Source: an uncultured Spirochaeta sp. (lineage in GTDB: Bacteria > Spirochaetota > Spirochaetia > DSM-27196 > Alkalispirochaetaceae). Taken from it: a DNA stretch of 64,000 nucleotides. Each line of letters opens with the position of its first letter. The stretch's first letter is position 1. A model generated the notes under the pieces. The model was given only the letters and a program-made list of their open reading frames with translations. It had not been told where the DNA came from and ran no database searches. Of the stretch, positions 6,463-15,369 are shown one piece after another. Position numbers and translations under genes: made by a program. The stretch is taken from NCBI GenBank assembly GCA_913030605.1, contig CAJWEZ010000005.1:1-64000 (forward strand). Direction: 5' to 3'.

Positions 6463-8216
6463 GTCCTCGCGGACGGTTCTTCACCGTGTTTGCGGTTTCG
6501 GTCCTGGTGCTTCTGGGGCTTGCGATTCTCGATGCGACTCACCGCGTTGCGGCAGTGGCGCCGATCGACCAGTTCCGGGGCTCGTTCTGGTTGCTCGCAT
6601 GGCTGCCGTTCTTTTTCGATCATCTGTCCATCGTTGTGGCGGTGACCGCCGTGGTGACGTTTTCTCTGGTGATCGATCCCTATGACCTGGGTGGTACCGG
6701 CCGGTTGATGCCGGCGATCCGCTCGGTTCTGATCGGGATCCTCATCGTCGGTTTGGTGAACGGGTTGTGGTTCGGCCTGTTTGGTCCGTCGGTCCACATG
6801 CGCCTGGACAGGATCGCGTACCGCAGTGATGTCGCGCGAAGCGCGCGGGAACGGGCGGATACCTACGAGGCGCAGGCGCGCTATGAGGCGGCGCTCGCGG
6901 AGTTGAGGCTGTACCGTTCCGTCGTGGGGACCTCCACGGAGCTCGAACGGTCGATCGAACGCCTGGAGATCGCGGCGGGTCAGGCGCGGCGGGATGCACG
7001 TGAGGCGAGTCTCACCTCGCTTCCGGAACGGGTTCCCCGCGCGTTCGAGGTCGAGGGCCTTTCGGTGCCCGATCTTGTGAGCCGGGCGCGCGATGCGCTT
7101 TCCGATGGTCAGTTCTATACCGCCCACTACTACGCCAGCGTGGCCGCCAGACAAAGCACGTTTCGCCGGGAGGACGCGTTGCAGATCCAGGCGGAGGCGC
7201 TGAACGCGATCGAGGACGGAATTCGTCGTCGTCAGGAGGCGGGGCAGCAGTCGCTGTTCCAGGACAAACTGGCGGCGTACCAGCTCATGCAGCGGGGAGA
7301 ATCGGATCCCCGGGCGCTCGTCGAGGCCTACTACCGCTTCGAGGACCTGGCCAATCGGGCGCCGGACGACCCGGACGTGATCCGGTATCGCCGACTGACG
7401 CAGGAGCGCCTGAAGGCGGTCACCTTTTTTGTGGATGAGGCGGTGCAGGCACAGGCGCTTCCCGGACGCCGGAACGTGGCGTTTTTCAATCCGCGACTCG
7501 CGGATCGCCGGGAGCTGGTGATCGTCGGCTCCGTGGTAACCGCGCCGGCGGGAGACTTCTTCTACGATGTGGAAATCCTGCGCTGGCCGAAGCAGGGGGC
7601 GGAGGGTGGCGTCACCCATCTGCGGGTCCCGTATGGAAAACGGATCGGCGACATGCTGGCGCTTCGGTCGATCCAGCGATCCGGAGGACCGGAACACACC
7701 GAGCAGTACGTGATCGACCCGGAATACCTGGAGGGGCAGCCGGACGACACCACGCTCGGTGAACTGGTTCCCCTCCAGCTGGACATGGATGAGATCATGC
7801 TGGTTGCCGGCGGCGTTCCCGCGCTGAACACGCTGAGCCTGGTAGACCTGGTTCGGGCGCCGGCTGCGCTCGCCAATGCCGGCGAGTCCGTGGCGCCGGC
7901 GGGATCCGAGCTGATCGAACGCATCGTCCGGATCATCGGCTATTTCGTTCTCGCGTTTTACGCGATCTCCCTGGGGTGGCGGTACCGAAGCCTGTACCTG
8001 GGGCGTCCACCGCTCCCCATTCTGCTGCTTGTGCCCGTCCTTCCATGGGCGATCTGGTGGACGGTATCACTCGTTCGCGTGGTGCTGGACGTCCTGATTC
8101 GCACTGTGGCGCCGTCGGGGTCCGCCGGTGCGACGATCCCGCTGGTAAGCGCGGTGATGCTGATCGCCCTTCTCGTTGCCATCACCTCCCTCGCCCGACA
8201 GACGATCGAACCATGA
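6459..8216 (+). CDS. large membrane protein with helical middle domain, function unknown
   Basis: 585 aa. The GTG at 6459 overlaps the upstream TGA by 4 bp and is preceded by AGGAG at a suitable distance. Three transmembrane segments occur in residues 1-110, then a long charged helical region (about 125-330, with Arg/Glu/Ala-rich runs and a TPR-like look), a beta-rich soluble domain (about 340-460), and three more membrane segments at the C-terminus. Most of the protein is therefore exposed on one side of the membrane. It overlaps the DjlA-like gene, so the products probably act together at the envelope. No family recognised. Confidence 0.75.
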   Translation: MSPRGRFFTVFAVSVLVLLGLAILDATHRVAAVAPIDQFRGSFWLLAWLPFFFDHLSIVVAVTAVVTFSLVIDPYDLGGTGRLMPAIRSVLIGILIVGLVNGLWFGLFGPSVHMRLDRIAYRSDVARSARERADTYEAQARYEAALAELRLYRSVVGTSTELERSIERLEIAAGQARRDAREASLTSLPERVPRAFEVEGLSVPDLVSRARDALSDGQFYTAHYYASVAARQSTFRREDALQIQAEALNAIEDGIRRRQEAGQQSLFQDKLAAYQLMQRGESDPRALVEAYYRFEDLANRAPDDPDVIRYRRLTQERLKAVTFFVDEAVQAQALPGRRNVAFFNPRLADRRELVIVGSVVTAPAGDFFYDVEILRWPKQGAEGGVTHLRVPYGKRIGDMLALRSIQRSGGPEHTEQYVIDPEYLEGQPDDTTLGELVPLQLDMDEIMLVAGGVPALNTLSLVDLVRAPAALANAGESVAPAGSELIERIVRIIGYFVLAFYAISLGWRYRSLYLGRPPLPILLLVPVLPWAIWWTVSLVRVVLDVLIRTVAPSGSAGATIPLVSAVMLIALLVAITSLARQTIEP

Positions 8217-9019
8217 GACCGTACATCGGCCGTATCGCCGGTGTCGCGATCGGCGCGCTTGCGGGCCCGGTGGGTGCCGTGTTCGGATTCCTGGCCGGAT
8301 GGCTGGTGGACCAGTTCCGTGCCTTCGGCGGTTCCGCAGGCCGGCTCGAACGATTTCTGGACCATCCCGAGGGCGAGCGTCCCGGGGCGCTGACCGATCG
8401 GTTTGCCGTTGCCGCCCTGGTCGCCGCGGTCGCTGAATCCGGTGGGCCGCCGCACCCGGCGCAGGTGGAACGCGCGCTCGCTGAGCCGTGGCCGACATCG
8501 GCGCCTCCGCGCCGCCGAAGACGGCTTCCCGGTCGGCAGGTGACCCTGGACCGGTGTCTGGGAAGCCGTCGGGAAGTGCCCGCTGCCGCGGTGGCGGTGC
8601 GGCTGTCCTCTTGGGGGCCGACGGAGGTCTCCGGACTCATGAATCTGCTCGTGGCGGTTGCCTGCGCCGATCCCCGCGGGATGAGTGCCGCGGAACGCGC
8701 GGCGATCGAGGAGGTCGGCGCGGCCCTGGGCGTGGATGCCGCGGTCCTGCGGGAACTGGAACGGCGCCACGGTGGGCTGGACCGGGAGGCGTGCCGTATT
8801 CTGGGCGTGGAACCCGACGCGGATGCCGATGCTGTCCGCCGTGCATTCCGCGGGCTGGCGGCGCAACTGCATCCGGATACGGCGGTGGGTCTGGAGCCGG
8901 GGCAGCAGCGCACGATGGAGGACGCATTTGTCCGGATTCGCGGCGCCTACGACCGGTTGCGCCTCCAGCTCGACGCGCGCGGCGAGGCGGGGACCGCGGC
9001 CGGCGAGGAGGAGCGGTAG
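8213..9019 (+). CDS. TerB-like/J-domain protein (DjlA-like co-chaperone)
   Basis: 268 aa starting at the ATG that overlaps the previous stop (ATGA). A glycine-rich hydrophobic segment at residues 5-35 may anchor it in the membrane. A TerB/DjlA-type helical domain spans about 60-180, and a C-terminal J domain spans about 193-255 with HPD at 220-222. J domains stimulate DnaK ATPase; DjlA-type proteins are membrane co-chaperones linked to envelope stress. Co-translation with two unknown membrane proteins suggests it recruits DnaK to them; that link is inference. Confidence 0.8.
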   Translation: MRPYIGRIAGVAIGALAGPVGAVFGFLAGWLVDQFRAFGGSAGRLERFLDHPEGERPGALTDRFAVAALVAAVAESGGPPHPAQVERALAEPWPTSAPPRRRRRLPGRQVTLDRCLGSRREVPAAAVAVRLSSWGPTEVSGLMNLLVAVACADPRGMSAAERAAIEEVGAALGVDAAVLRELERRHGGLDREACRILGVEPDADADAVRRAFRGLAAQLHPDTAVGLEPGQQRTMEDAFVRIRGAYDRLRLQLDARGEAGTAAGEEER

Positions 9020-9071
9020 GCGGCGGCCGGGGGCCTTGCTCCGGACGCCGGCCACCCGGCTGGCGGGCCCC

Positions 9072-10358
9072 TCAGTCCGCCACGGTTACGCGCTGAATGT
9101 CGGCCCCGAGGCTGCGCAGGCGCCGGGTCAGATGCTCGTACCCGCGTTCGATCTGGTACACGTTGTGGATGACGCTGTTTCCCTCGGCGCAGAGGGCGGC
9201 GATCACCATCGCCATACCGGCCCGGACGTCCGGCGACGTGAGCTGAGACCCGGTGAGTGGCGCCGGGCCGCTTACCACCGCCCGGTGGGGGTCGCAGAGA
9301 ACGATTCTGGCGCCCATGCCGATCAGCTTGTCCACGAAGAACATGCGTGACTCGAACATCTTCTCGTGAATGAGGACCGTCCCGGTCACCTGAGTCGCGA
9401 CCACCGTAACGATACTGGTGAGGTCCGGCGGAAACCCCGGCCACGGACTGTCGTCGATCTTCGGAATCATGCCGCCCAGGTCCGTCTGGACGGTGAGCTT
9501 TTGATCCGCCGGAACGTGGATCGTCTGGCCGTCGACCTCCCAGTCGATCCCGAGCTTGTTGAACGCGATGCGCGTCATTTTGAGCTGCTCCGGCGCCGCG
9601 CGTTCGATGGTGATCGATCCACGGGTGGCCGCGGCCAGCCCGATGAAGCTTCCCACTTCCATAAAATCGGCGCCGATCGAGAACGATGCACCGTGGAGTC
9701 GCGGAACGCCGCGGATGCGCAGGATGTTGGATCCGACCCCGGAGATATCGGCGCCCATCGCGTTGAGCATTCGACACAGATCCTGGACATGGGGTTCGCT
9801 GGCGGCGTTCTCAATCACGGTGTCGCCGTGGGCGCGGACCGCCGCCATGATCGCATTCTCGGTCGCAGTGACCGACGCCTCGTCAAGGAATACATTCGCG
9901 CCCGTGAGCGTGCCGGCCTCCAGGTGGAACGCGCCGTCGACCTCGACCGTTGCTCCCAGCGCCTCGAGTGCCAGAAAGTGGGTGTCCAGGCGGCGGCGTC
10001 CGATGACGTCGCCACCGGGAGGTGCAAGCGTTACCGTGCCGGTGCGGGCCAACAGCGGTCCCGCAAACAGAATCGAAGCCCGAATCCGACTCGCCATCTC
10101 CGGGGATATCTCGGAGGTCGTCAGACCGGCGCTGTCAAAGCGCCACGTGTTCGGGCCCTCCTGCTCGGCGGATACGCCGAGACTCCGGAGTATGGAAACC
10201 ATCACGTGAACGTCCTCGATATCGGGGACGTTACCCAGAACGACCTCTTCGTCGGTGAGAAGCGTGGCGGCGATACAGGGAAGGGCGGCGTTCTTGTTTC
10301 CGCTCGCCTGGATCGTTCCGTGAAGCGGGTTTCCGCCGTTTATGATGTACTTGTACAT
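9072..10358 (-). CDS. murA: UDP-N-acetylglucosamine 1-carboxyvinyltransferase (MurA), Cys-to-Asp variant
   Basis: 428 aa, the expected length. It catalyses the first committed step of peptidoglycan synthesis: enolpyruvyl transfer from PEP to UDP-GlcNAc in the cytoplasm. The SGNKNAALP motif at 19-27 is present. The loop that normally reads GGCxIG reads GGDVIG, putting Asp117 where E. coli has Cys115. Family knowledge: this substitution, found in Borrelia, Treponema, Chlamydia and Mycobacterium, gives intrinsic fosfomycin resistance. The ATG at 10358 is chosen because an AAGGA Shine-Dalgarno sits 10 nt upstream, inside the end of the lipoprotein gene, whose stop is 4 bp before; an in-frame TTG at 10376 is less likely. 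Confidence 0.96.
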   Translation of the reverse strand: MYKYIINGGNPLHGTIQASGNKNAALPCIAATLLTDEEVVLGNVPDIEDVHVMVSILRSLGVSAEQEGPNTWRFDSAGLTTSEISPEMASRIRASILFAGPLLARTGTVTLAPPGGDVIGRRRLDTHFLALEALGATVEVDGAFHLEAGTLTGANVFLDEASVTATENAIMAAVRAHGDTVIENAASEPHVQDLCRMLNAMGADISGVGSNILRIRGVPRLHGASFSIGADFMEVGSFIGLAAATRGSITIERAAPEQLKMTRIAFNKLGIDWEVDGQTIHVPADQKLTVQTDLGGMIPKIDDSPWPGFPPDLTSIVTVVATQVTGTVLIHEKMFESRMFFVDKLIGMGARIVLCDPHRAVVSGPAPLTGSQLTSPDVRAGMAMVIAALCAEGNSVIHNVYQIERGYEHLTRRLRSLGADIQRVTVAD

Positions 10359-10362
10359 AGGT

Positions 10363-11397
10363 TCAGAGTCCTTCAATGCCGTCGACGTATGCCGGCTGTT
10401 GTAGCAGGGGATTGGCCTCCAGGTGAATACGAATCCGGTACAGATTGCCGTCTACGGCGATGTCGTGGGCGAAATCCCACGCCGGCAGCCCGAGGTCCAG
10501 TGAAAGCTCGGTGATCCGCGGCACGTTGACCACGTCCCCGGGGAGTACATCCCGCGCCGGTACCGCTCCCTCGATCGGCGAAAGCGCGGCGTCGGCGACG
10601 GAGATCCACTCGCTACTGCCGTCCCGGGCCAGACGCTCCTCCAGGTGCCCGAGCACCGCATTCAGTGCCCGCAGGAGGGACACGGATCCGGCGTGCACGA
10701 AACTGTCGCCGTTCCACCGAAAGGCGTCGACGATCACCTCCCGGCGACCGGCGGCGTCAAACACCACCGCTGTCTGCGTCATCTCCCGCAGTCCGTCCCC
10801 GTCGAGATCGTGAATTCCGGTGCGTTGCACCGCCGAGACCGGGATGCGCAGCACGTACGGACTGTCGCGGCGGGCGATCACGATGAGCGCTTCTTCGCGC
10901 TCCGTGTCCGCCAGGCGCGCGCGGAATCCGTTGGGCCGATCCGCGGCCGCGTCGATGAACAGCGGCTCCAGGCGCCGAAGATCCCCGGCACCGCTGACCG
11001 GATAGGCGGCCTCACCGGCGGCTACCACCATGCGGTCACCGATTCCGAAGAGCCCCATCGCCACCGGATCCGGCGATCGTCCGGCCCGCGGCGGAGGCAC
11101 AAACCACCCCACCGCCGGCGTGCCGTCGGTCTCCAGGACGGTGTAGGCGGGATCGACCACCGGGCGCAGCGCCACCACCGCCGTGGCCGGGCTCAGATCC
11201 TGCCGCTCCCCGCCTCGTTCCGCCGGCATCGCACCGGTCTCGCCGTCCGCGGGCGTCGTCGCCGGTACGGCAACCGTCTCCGCGCCACCGGATGCGCCGG
11301 GGGACACGCAGCCCGACAGCGCGAGACCGGCAGCGACGACCAGGCAGAGCGACAACCACAGGGTGTTGGTGGGGTACAGAGATCGGCGGGAGCGCAT
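10363..11397 (-). CDS. lipoprotein of unknown function
   Basis: 344 aa. The N-terminus has a basic region, a hydrophobic core and the lipobox LSGC (residues about 27-30), so it is a predicted lipoprotein. An Ala/Pro/Glu-rich linker follows. The remainder has a [10 protein letters not shown] stretch that resembles a calcium-binding/FG-GAP-like repeat and may relate to comparison of stored values, but no enzyme motif is evident. It is cotranscribed with murA (4 bp apart) and divergent from lysC. Its link to cell-wall synthesis is by position only. Confidence 0.75.
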   Translation of the reverse strand: MRSRRSLYPTNTLWLSLCLVVAAGLALSGCVSPGASGGAETVAVPATTPADGETGAMPAERGGERQDLSPATAVVALRPVVDPAYTVLETDGTPAVGWFVPPPRAGRSPDPVAMGLFGIGDRMVVAAGEAAYPVSGAGDLRRLEPLFIDAAADRPNGFRARLADTEREEALIVIARRDSPYVLRIPVSAVQRTGIHDLDGDGLREMTQTAVVFDAAGRREVIVDAFRWNGDSFVHAGSVSLLRALNAVLGHLEERLARDGSSEWISVADAALSPIEGAVPARDVLPGDVVNVPRITELSLDLGLPAWDFAHDIAVDGNLYRIRIHLEANPLLQQPAYVDGIEGL

Positions 11398-11438
11398 ACT
11401 TGCAGCAATGGTATCGCTTGGCTACAGTGGGGCGCAAC

Positions 11439-12827
11439 ATGAAAGTGATGAAATTCGGCGGCAGTTCCCTCGCCGACAGCAACCGCATTCGCGGTGTGGC
11501 GGCGATCGTACGGGATGCCATGCAGGACGAACCGGTGGCGATCGTGCTGTCGGCAATGAAGGGTGTGACCGACAGTCTCATTTCTGCCGCCCGGAGCGCG
11601 GAGCTCGGCGACGCCGGGTACCGTGAGGCGCTCGAGGAACTCCGTCGTCGCCATCGCGAAACGATCGCGGATCTCATCCCCGGCGCCGCCGGCACCGCCG
11701 TCATCACCGGTGCCATGGACCTCATCGACGAGCTTGCGGATCTCCTGCACGGTGTCGAACTGATCCGCGAGTGCTCCGATCGCACCATGGACCTGGTGCT
11801 CAGCTTCGGCGAGCGCCTCAACTGCCACACGGTGGCGGCATTTCTGAGCCACGAGGGGGAGCCGGCCGAGTTTGTCGACGCCCGCGAGATCATCGTTACC
11901 GACACCACCCACGGGAGCGCCGTGGTGGATTACGCCGAGACGTACCAGCGAACTGCCGCGCGACTGCACCGCTGCGCCGGCGTACCGGTGATCACCGGAT
12001 TCATCGCCTCCTCGGAGGACGGGTTTACCACCACCCTGGGACGCAACGGCTCGGACTACACCGCGTCCCTGGTGGGTGCCGCGATCTCCGCCACCTCCGT
12101 GGAGATATGGACCGACGTGGACGGCGTCATGAGCGCCGACCCGCGCTTTGTCGAACAGGCGTTCGTCATTCCCGAGATCAGCCTGCAGGAGGCGATGGAA
12201 CTCTCGTACTTCGGCGCCGAGGTGATCCACCCCTACACGATGCTGCCGGCCGTGGAGCGCGACATCCCCTTGTGGATCAAAAACACGCTCAACCCCACCG
12301 TGCGCGGCACGCGAATCAGCGGACACCCGGTTCACCACGATCGGCCGATTACCGGTCTGGCCTCGATCGGGAACGTGGCGCTCATCAACGTGGAAGGCGG
12401 CGGCATGCTCGGTATTCCCGGCATGGCGTCCCGTGTCTTCGGTGCCCTCGCCAAGGCGGGGGTCAACATCATCATGATCTCGCAGGCGTCGAGCGAGCAC
12501 AGCATCTGCATCTGCATCCGCGAGTCGGAGCTCGAGCGGGCCAGCCACGTGCTGCGGGAGGAACTGCGCGAGGAACTCGACCAGCGGCGGATCGACCAGT
12601 TCGAGGAACAGCCGGGCCTGGAGATCGTTGCGGTGATCGGTGCCAACATGCGCGGTCGCCCCGGCATTTCCGGCCGTCTGTTCAGCGCCCTGGGCTCCCA
12701 CGAAGTCAACGTTCTCGCGATCGCCCAGGGATCCAGCGAGATGAACATCTCCTTCGTGATCGACCGGAACGACCGCAAGCGTACGCTGAACGTGGTGCAC
12801 GACGCCTTCTTTGTGGAGGATCTATGA
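11439..12827 (+). CDS. lysC: aspartate kinase with tandem ACT domains
   Basis: 462 aa from the ATG at 11439. It phosphorylates L-aspartate, entering the lysine/threonine/methionine pathway. KFGGSSLAD at the N-terminus is the nucleotide-binding signature, and TTLGRNGSDYTA (about residues 198-209) is the second kinase motif. Two ACT domains (about 310-460) should bind lysine or threonine for feedback control. Length and sequence resemble the monofunctional lysine-sensitive/ThrA-like class. It overlaps thrC by 4 bp, so threonine is the likely end product of this operon; no homoserine dehydrogenase or kinase is adjacent. Confidence 0.95.
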   Translation: MKVMKFGGSSLADSNRIRGVAAIVRDAMQDEPVAIVLSAMKGVTDSLISAARSAELGDAGYREALEELRRRHRETIADLIPGAAGTAVITGAMDLIDELADLLHGVELIRECSDRTMDLVLSFGERLNCHTVAAFLSHEGEPAEFVDAREIIVTDTTHGSAVVDYAETYQRTAARLHRCAGVPVITGFIASSEDGFTTTLGRNGSDYTASLVGAAISATSVEIWTDVDGVMSADPRFVEQAFVIPEISLQEAMELSYFGAEVIHPYTMLPAVERDIPLWIKNTLNPTVRGTRISGHPVHHDRPITGLASIGNVALINVEGGGMLGIPGMASRVFGALAKAGVNIIMISQASSEHSICICIRESELERASHVLREELREELDQRRIDQFEEQPGLEIVAVIGANMRGRPGISGRLFSALGSHEVNVLAIAQGSSEMNISFVIDRNDRKRTLNVVHDAFFVEDL

Positions 12828-14137
12828 GGTTTGTCAGTACCCGCGACCGGAGCGGCCGGGATGTGAGCTTCGGCGAAGCGATGTTCCGTGGGCTCGCGCC
12901 GGACGGCGGGCTCTATCAGCCCACCACGGATCCGGACCTGCGGGCGCTCATACGCAGTTTCGGGGCCGACATGTCCTTTGTGGATCTCGCCGGCGCCCTG
13001 ATCCAGGGGCTCTTTCCCGAAGAATACGACGCCGCCTCGGCACGGGATCTCGCGCTGCGCGCTTTTCCCTTCGCTCCACAGCTCCGGCGTCTGGAGCCGG
13101 GGGTTGTTCTGCTGGAGCTGTTCCACGGACCGTCCTGCGCGTTCAAGGACTTCGGCGCGAGCTTTCTCGCCGCCTCCATGGAGGAACACCTGAAGGCGCG
13201 GGGCGAGCGGGCTACGATCCTCACCGCCACCAGTGGTGACACCGGTAGCGCCGTCGCCCAGGCGTTCCACGGGAGGGAGAACATCGACGTGGTGATCCTC
13301 TACCCGTCCGGCAGGGTGAGTCCCCTCCAGGAACAGCAGCTGACCACCCTGGGCGGCAACGTGCTGGCGCTGGAGGTGACCGGGTCGTTCGATGACTGCC
13401 AGCGGATGGTCAAAGATGCCTTCGTCGACGAAGCGCTCAACGATCGGCTCAACCTCACCTCTGCCAACAGCATCAACGTGGGTCGCCTGATACCGCAGAG
13501 TTTCTACTACATCTACGCGTTCGCGCAGCTCAAGGAAGAGGTCGAGGACGAGATCGTGTTCGCCGTACCCAGCGGGAACTTCGGAAACCTCACCGCGGGG
13601 GTTTTGGGATGGCGCTGGGGGATGCCGGTGTCGGAGTTCATCGCGGCGACAAACGCCAACGACGTGGTGCCGCAGTACCTGGACACGGGCGTGTTTACGC
13701 CCCGTCCCTCACTCAAGACGCTGGCGAACGCGATGGATGTCGGGAACCCGAGCAATTTCGAACGGCTGCAGGCGATCTTCGCCGACGGCATGCTCGACAT
13801 TAACAGCCTGATCTCCGGCGTGGCGGTCTCCGACGACCTGATCCGCCGCACGATGAGGGACGTCTGGGAGCGCGACGGCGAGCTCGTGTGTCCCCATACC
13901 GCCACCGGTGTCTACGCCGCCCGGGAGCGGTTGGCGGCGGAACCCGGGAGCGACGCCACGGTGGTGACTCTCGCGACCGCGCACCCCGCCAAGTTTGTTG
14001 AGGTCAGTCGCGAGGCGGTGGGCGTGGAACCCGAGATTCCGGAACGCCTGGCGCGGCTCCTCGACCTCCCGAAAGAGTCAGTGGTCATCGAACCGACGGT
14101 CGACGCGTTACGGGCGGTGCTCCTCGACCGCTACTGA
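12824..14137 (+). CDS. thrC: threonine synthase
   Basis: 437 aa. This PLP enzyme converts O-phosphohomoserine to threonine. The PLP lysine is Lys108 in SCAFKDFG and the phosphate-binding glycine/threonine region ATSGDTGSAVA follows. The N-terminus (FVSTRDRSG, FGEAMFRGLAPDGGLYxP) is typical of the E. coli/yeast-type long threonine synthases. It begins at the ATG overlapping the lysC stop, indicating translational coupling. Confidence 0.96.
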   Translation: MRFVSTRDRSGRDVSFGEAMFRGLAPDGGLYQPTTDPDLRALIRSFGADMSFVDLAGALIQGLFPEEYDAASARDLALRAFPFAPQLRRLEPGVVLLELFHGPSCAFKDFGASFLAASMEEHLKARGERATILTATSGDTGSAVAQAFHGRENIDVVILYPSGRVSPLQEQQLTTLGGNVLALEVTGSFDDCQRMVKDAFVDEALNDRLNLTSANSINVGRLIPQSFYYIYAFAQLKEEVEDEIVFAVPSGNFGNLTAGVLGWRWGMPVSEFIAATNANDVVPQYLDTGVFTPRPSLKTLANAMDVGNPSNFERLQAIFADGMLDINSLISGVAVSDDLIRRTMRDVWERDGELVCPHTATGVYAARERLAAEPGSDATVVTLATAHPAKFVEVSREAVGVEPEIPERLARLLDLPKESVVIEPTVDALRAVLLDRY

Positions 14138-14200
14138 GCCGGTGGCAGACGCCCACGGTCTCAGCCGCGACTGCCCCGGTGGCCCGTTCCGCCGGGTGGC

Positions 14201-15337
14201 CTACTCCACGTACAGGTCCACCAGACGACGGACGCGGTGCTCGTCACGGTTGTGTCGCGCGCGCTTCAGGTAGCGGCGGTACACGCGGCAGGCGCGATAG
14301 TAGCCGTCGGGACCGCGGAAGGTTGAACTCAGGTCGCAGCGGTACACCTCCAGCAGCTGGGGGAACAGCGGCGACGCCATGATCGGGTCGCGGCGGTGGT
14401 CGGGCAGGCGTTCGAGCGCTCCGGGCATCATGTGATGCCGAACAAGCCAGCCGACCGTCGAGATCTCTTCCGACGACATCTCCAGCCGTTCCATCAGTTT
14501 CCGAGCCAGGTCAGCGCCGATCTCGGCGTGGGCGTTGAATCGACGGTGCCCGTCAGGTTCTGCGAACGGCTTCCCGGAGTCGTGGAGCAACAGCGCCAGG
14601 CTTACGGAGAACGCCGGTGTCTTGCGGTATTTGAGCGTCTCAAGGCTGTGACGCCACACGTTGCCCTCCGGATGCCCTTCCTTGCTGTGGTCGGTGCGGT
14701 TCATGGGAGCCAGCTCGGGGAGTGCCTCCTCCACGTATCCGCTCCGGTAGAGGATGTCGAGGCCCCGCCACGCGAAGCGTCCGGTGAGAATCTGTTCGAG
14801 TATCAGTCGATGCCAGAGGCCCGGCGCACCGGGCTCAGGCGACCAGGTCGGAACATCGCGGGGGTACCCGGCAGGGACCAGGGGAAACCGGGCGGCGATA
14901 ATCGCGGCGGTCAGGCCGTCCATGCCATCCACCGGCACCGGCTCGACATCGGTGTCGGCGACCGGGGATTTTGCCGGTGTCATAAGACGCCCGCGGGCCT
15001 CCGCCAGCGATTCGTACAGACCGGTGGGATCGGCGAAGGCGCGGCGGTCGGGATCCCAGGAAAAGGTGTTCAGCGGATGGGCCGTGGGTCCGTCGGCTTC
15101 ACCGAATCGCTCAACGCTCCGGACGAGTATGCGGCGACCGTCGAGGCGCACAAGCGCGTCCCACCCGGGTAAGCCGGGGAAATCCACGTGGTCGAATATG
15201 GTTGCCAGCTCGACGATCCCGGCGGTTGTTTCGATCGTTGAAACCGCGCCCGCGGGCATGCGGAAGAACACCTCCAGGGCGGATACGCCGACGAGGCGAT
15301 ACGGGACGGATCGCTCCATGAGCTCGGTGATACGCAT
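14201..15337 (-). CDS. HD-domain protein related to tRNA nucleotidyltransferase/poly(A) polymerase
   Basis: 378 aa. The middle holds an HD phosphohydrolase motif set: GNVWRHSLETL, then LLLHDSGKPF, then a downstream His in HAEIGADLA and VRHH. The N-terminal half has beta strands reminiscent of a nucleotidyltransferase head but I do not see the GSxxRG and DxD motifs needed for catalysis, so that half appears degenerate or different. Such proteins often act as phosphodiesterases or phosphatases on nucleotides or tRNA ends. It converges on thrC and lies 32 bp downstream of the end of nothing it clearly cooperates with. Confidence 0.7.
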   Translation of the reverse strand: MRITELMERSVPYRLVGVSALEVFFRMPAGAVSTIETTAGIVELATIFDHVDFPGLPGWDALVRLDGRRILVRSVERFGEADGPTAHPLNTFSWDPDRRAFADPTGLYESLAEARGRLMTPAKSPVADTDVEPVPVDGMDGLTAAIIAARFPLVPAGYPRDVPTWSPEPGAPGLWHRLILEQILTGRFAWRGLDILYRSGYVEEALPELAPMNRTDHSKEGHPEGNVWRHSLETLKYRKTPAFSVSLALLLHDSGKPFAEPDGHRRFNAHAEIGADLARKLMERLEMSSEEISTVGWLVRHHMMPGALERLPDHRRDPIMASPLFPQLLEVYRCDLSSTFRGPDGYYRACRVYRRYLKRARHNRDEHRVRRLVDLYVE

Positions 15338-15369
15338 CGTCCTTCACACCATACTGCGCCGACTCGCGC

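Noticed and set aside
9020-9071. GC-rich inverted segment between the J-domain gene and murA as a terminator
   Set aside because: Stems are short with a long loop and no T-run; too weak to call in such GC-rich DNA.
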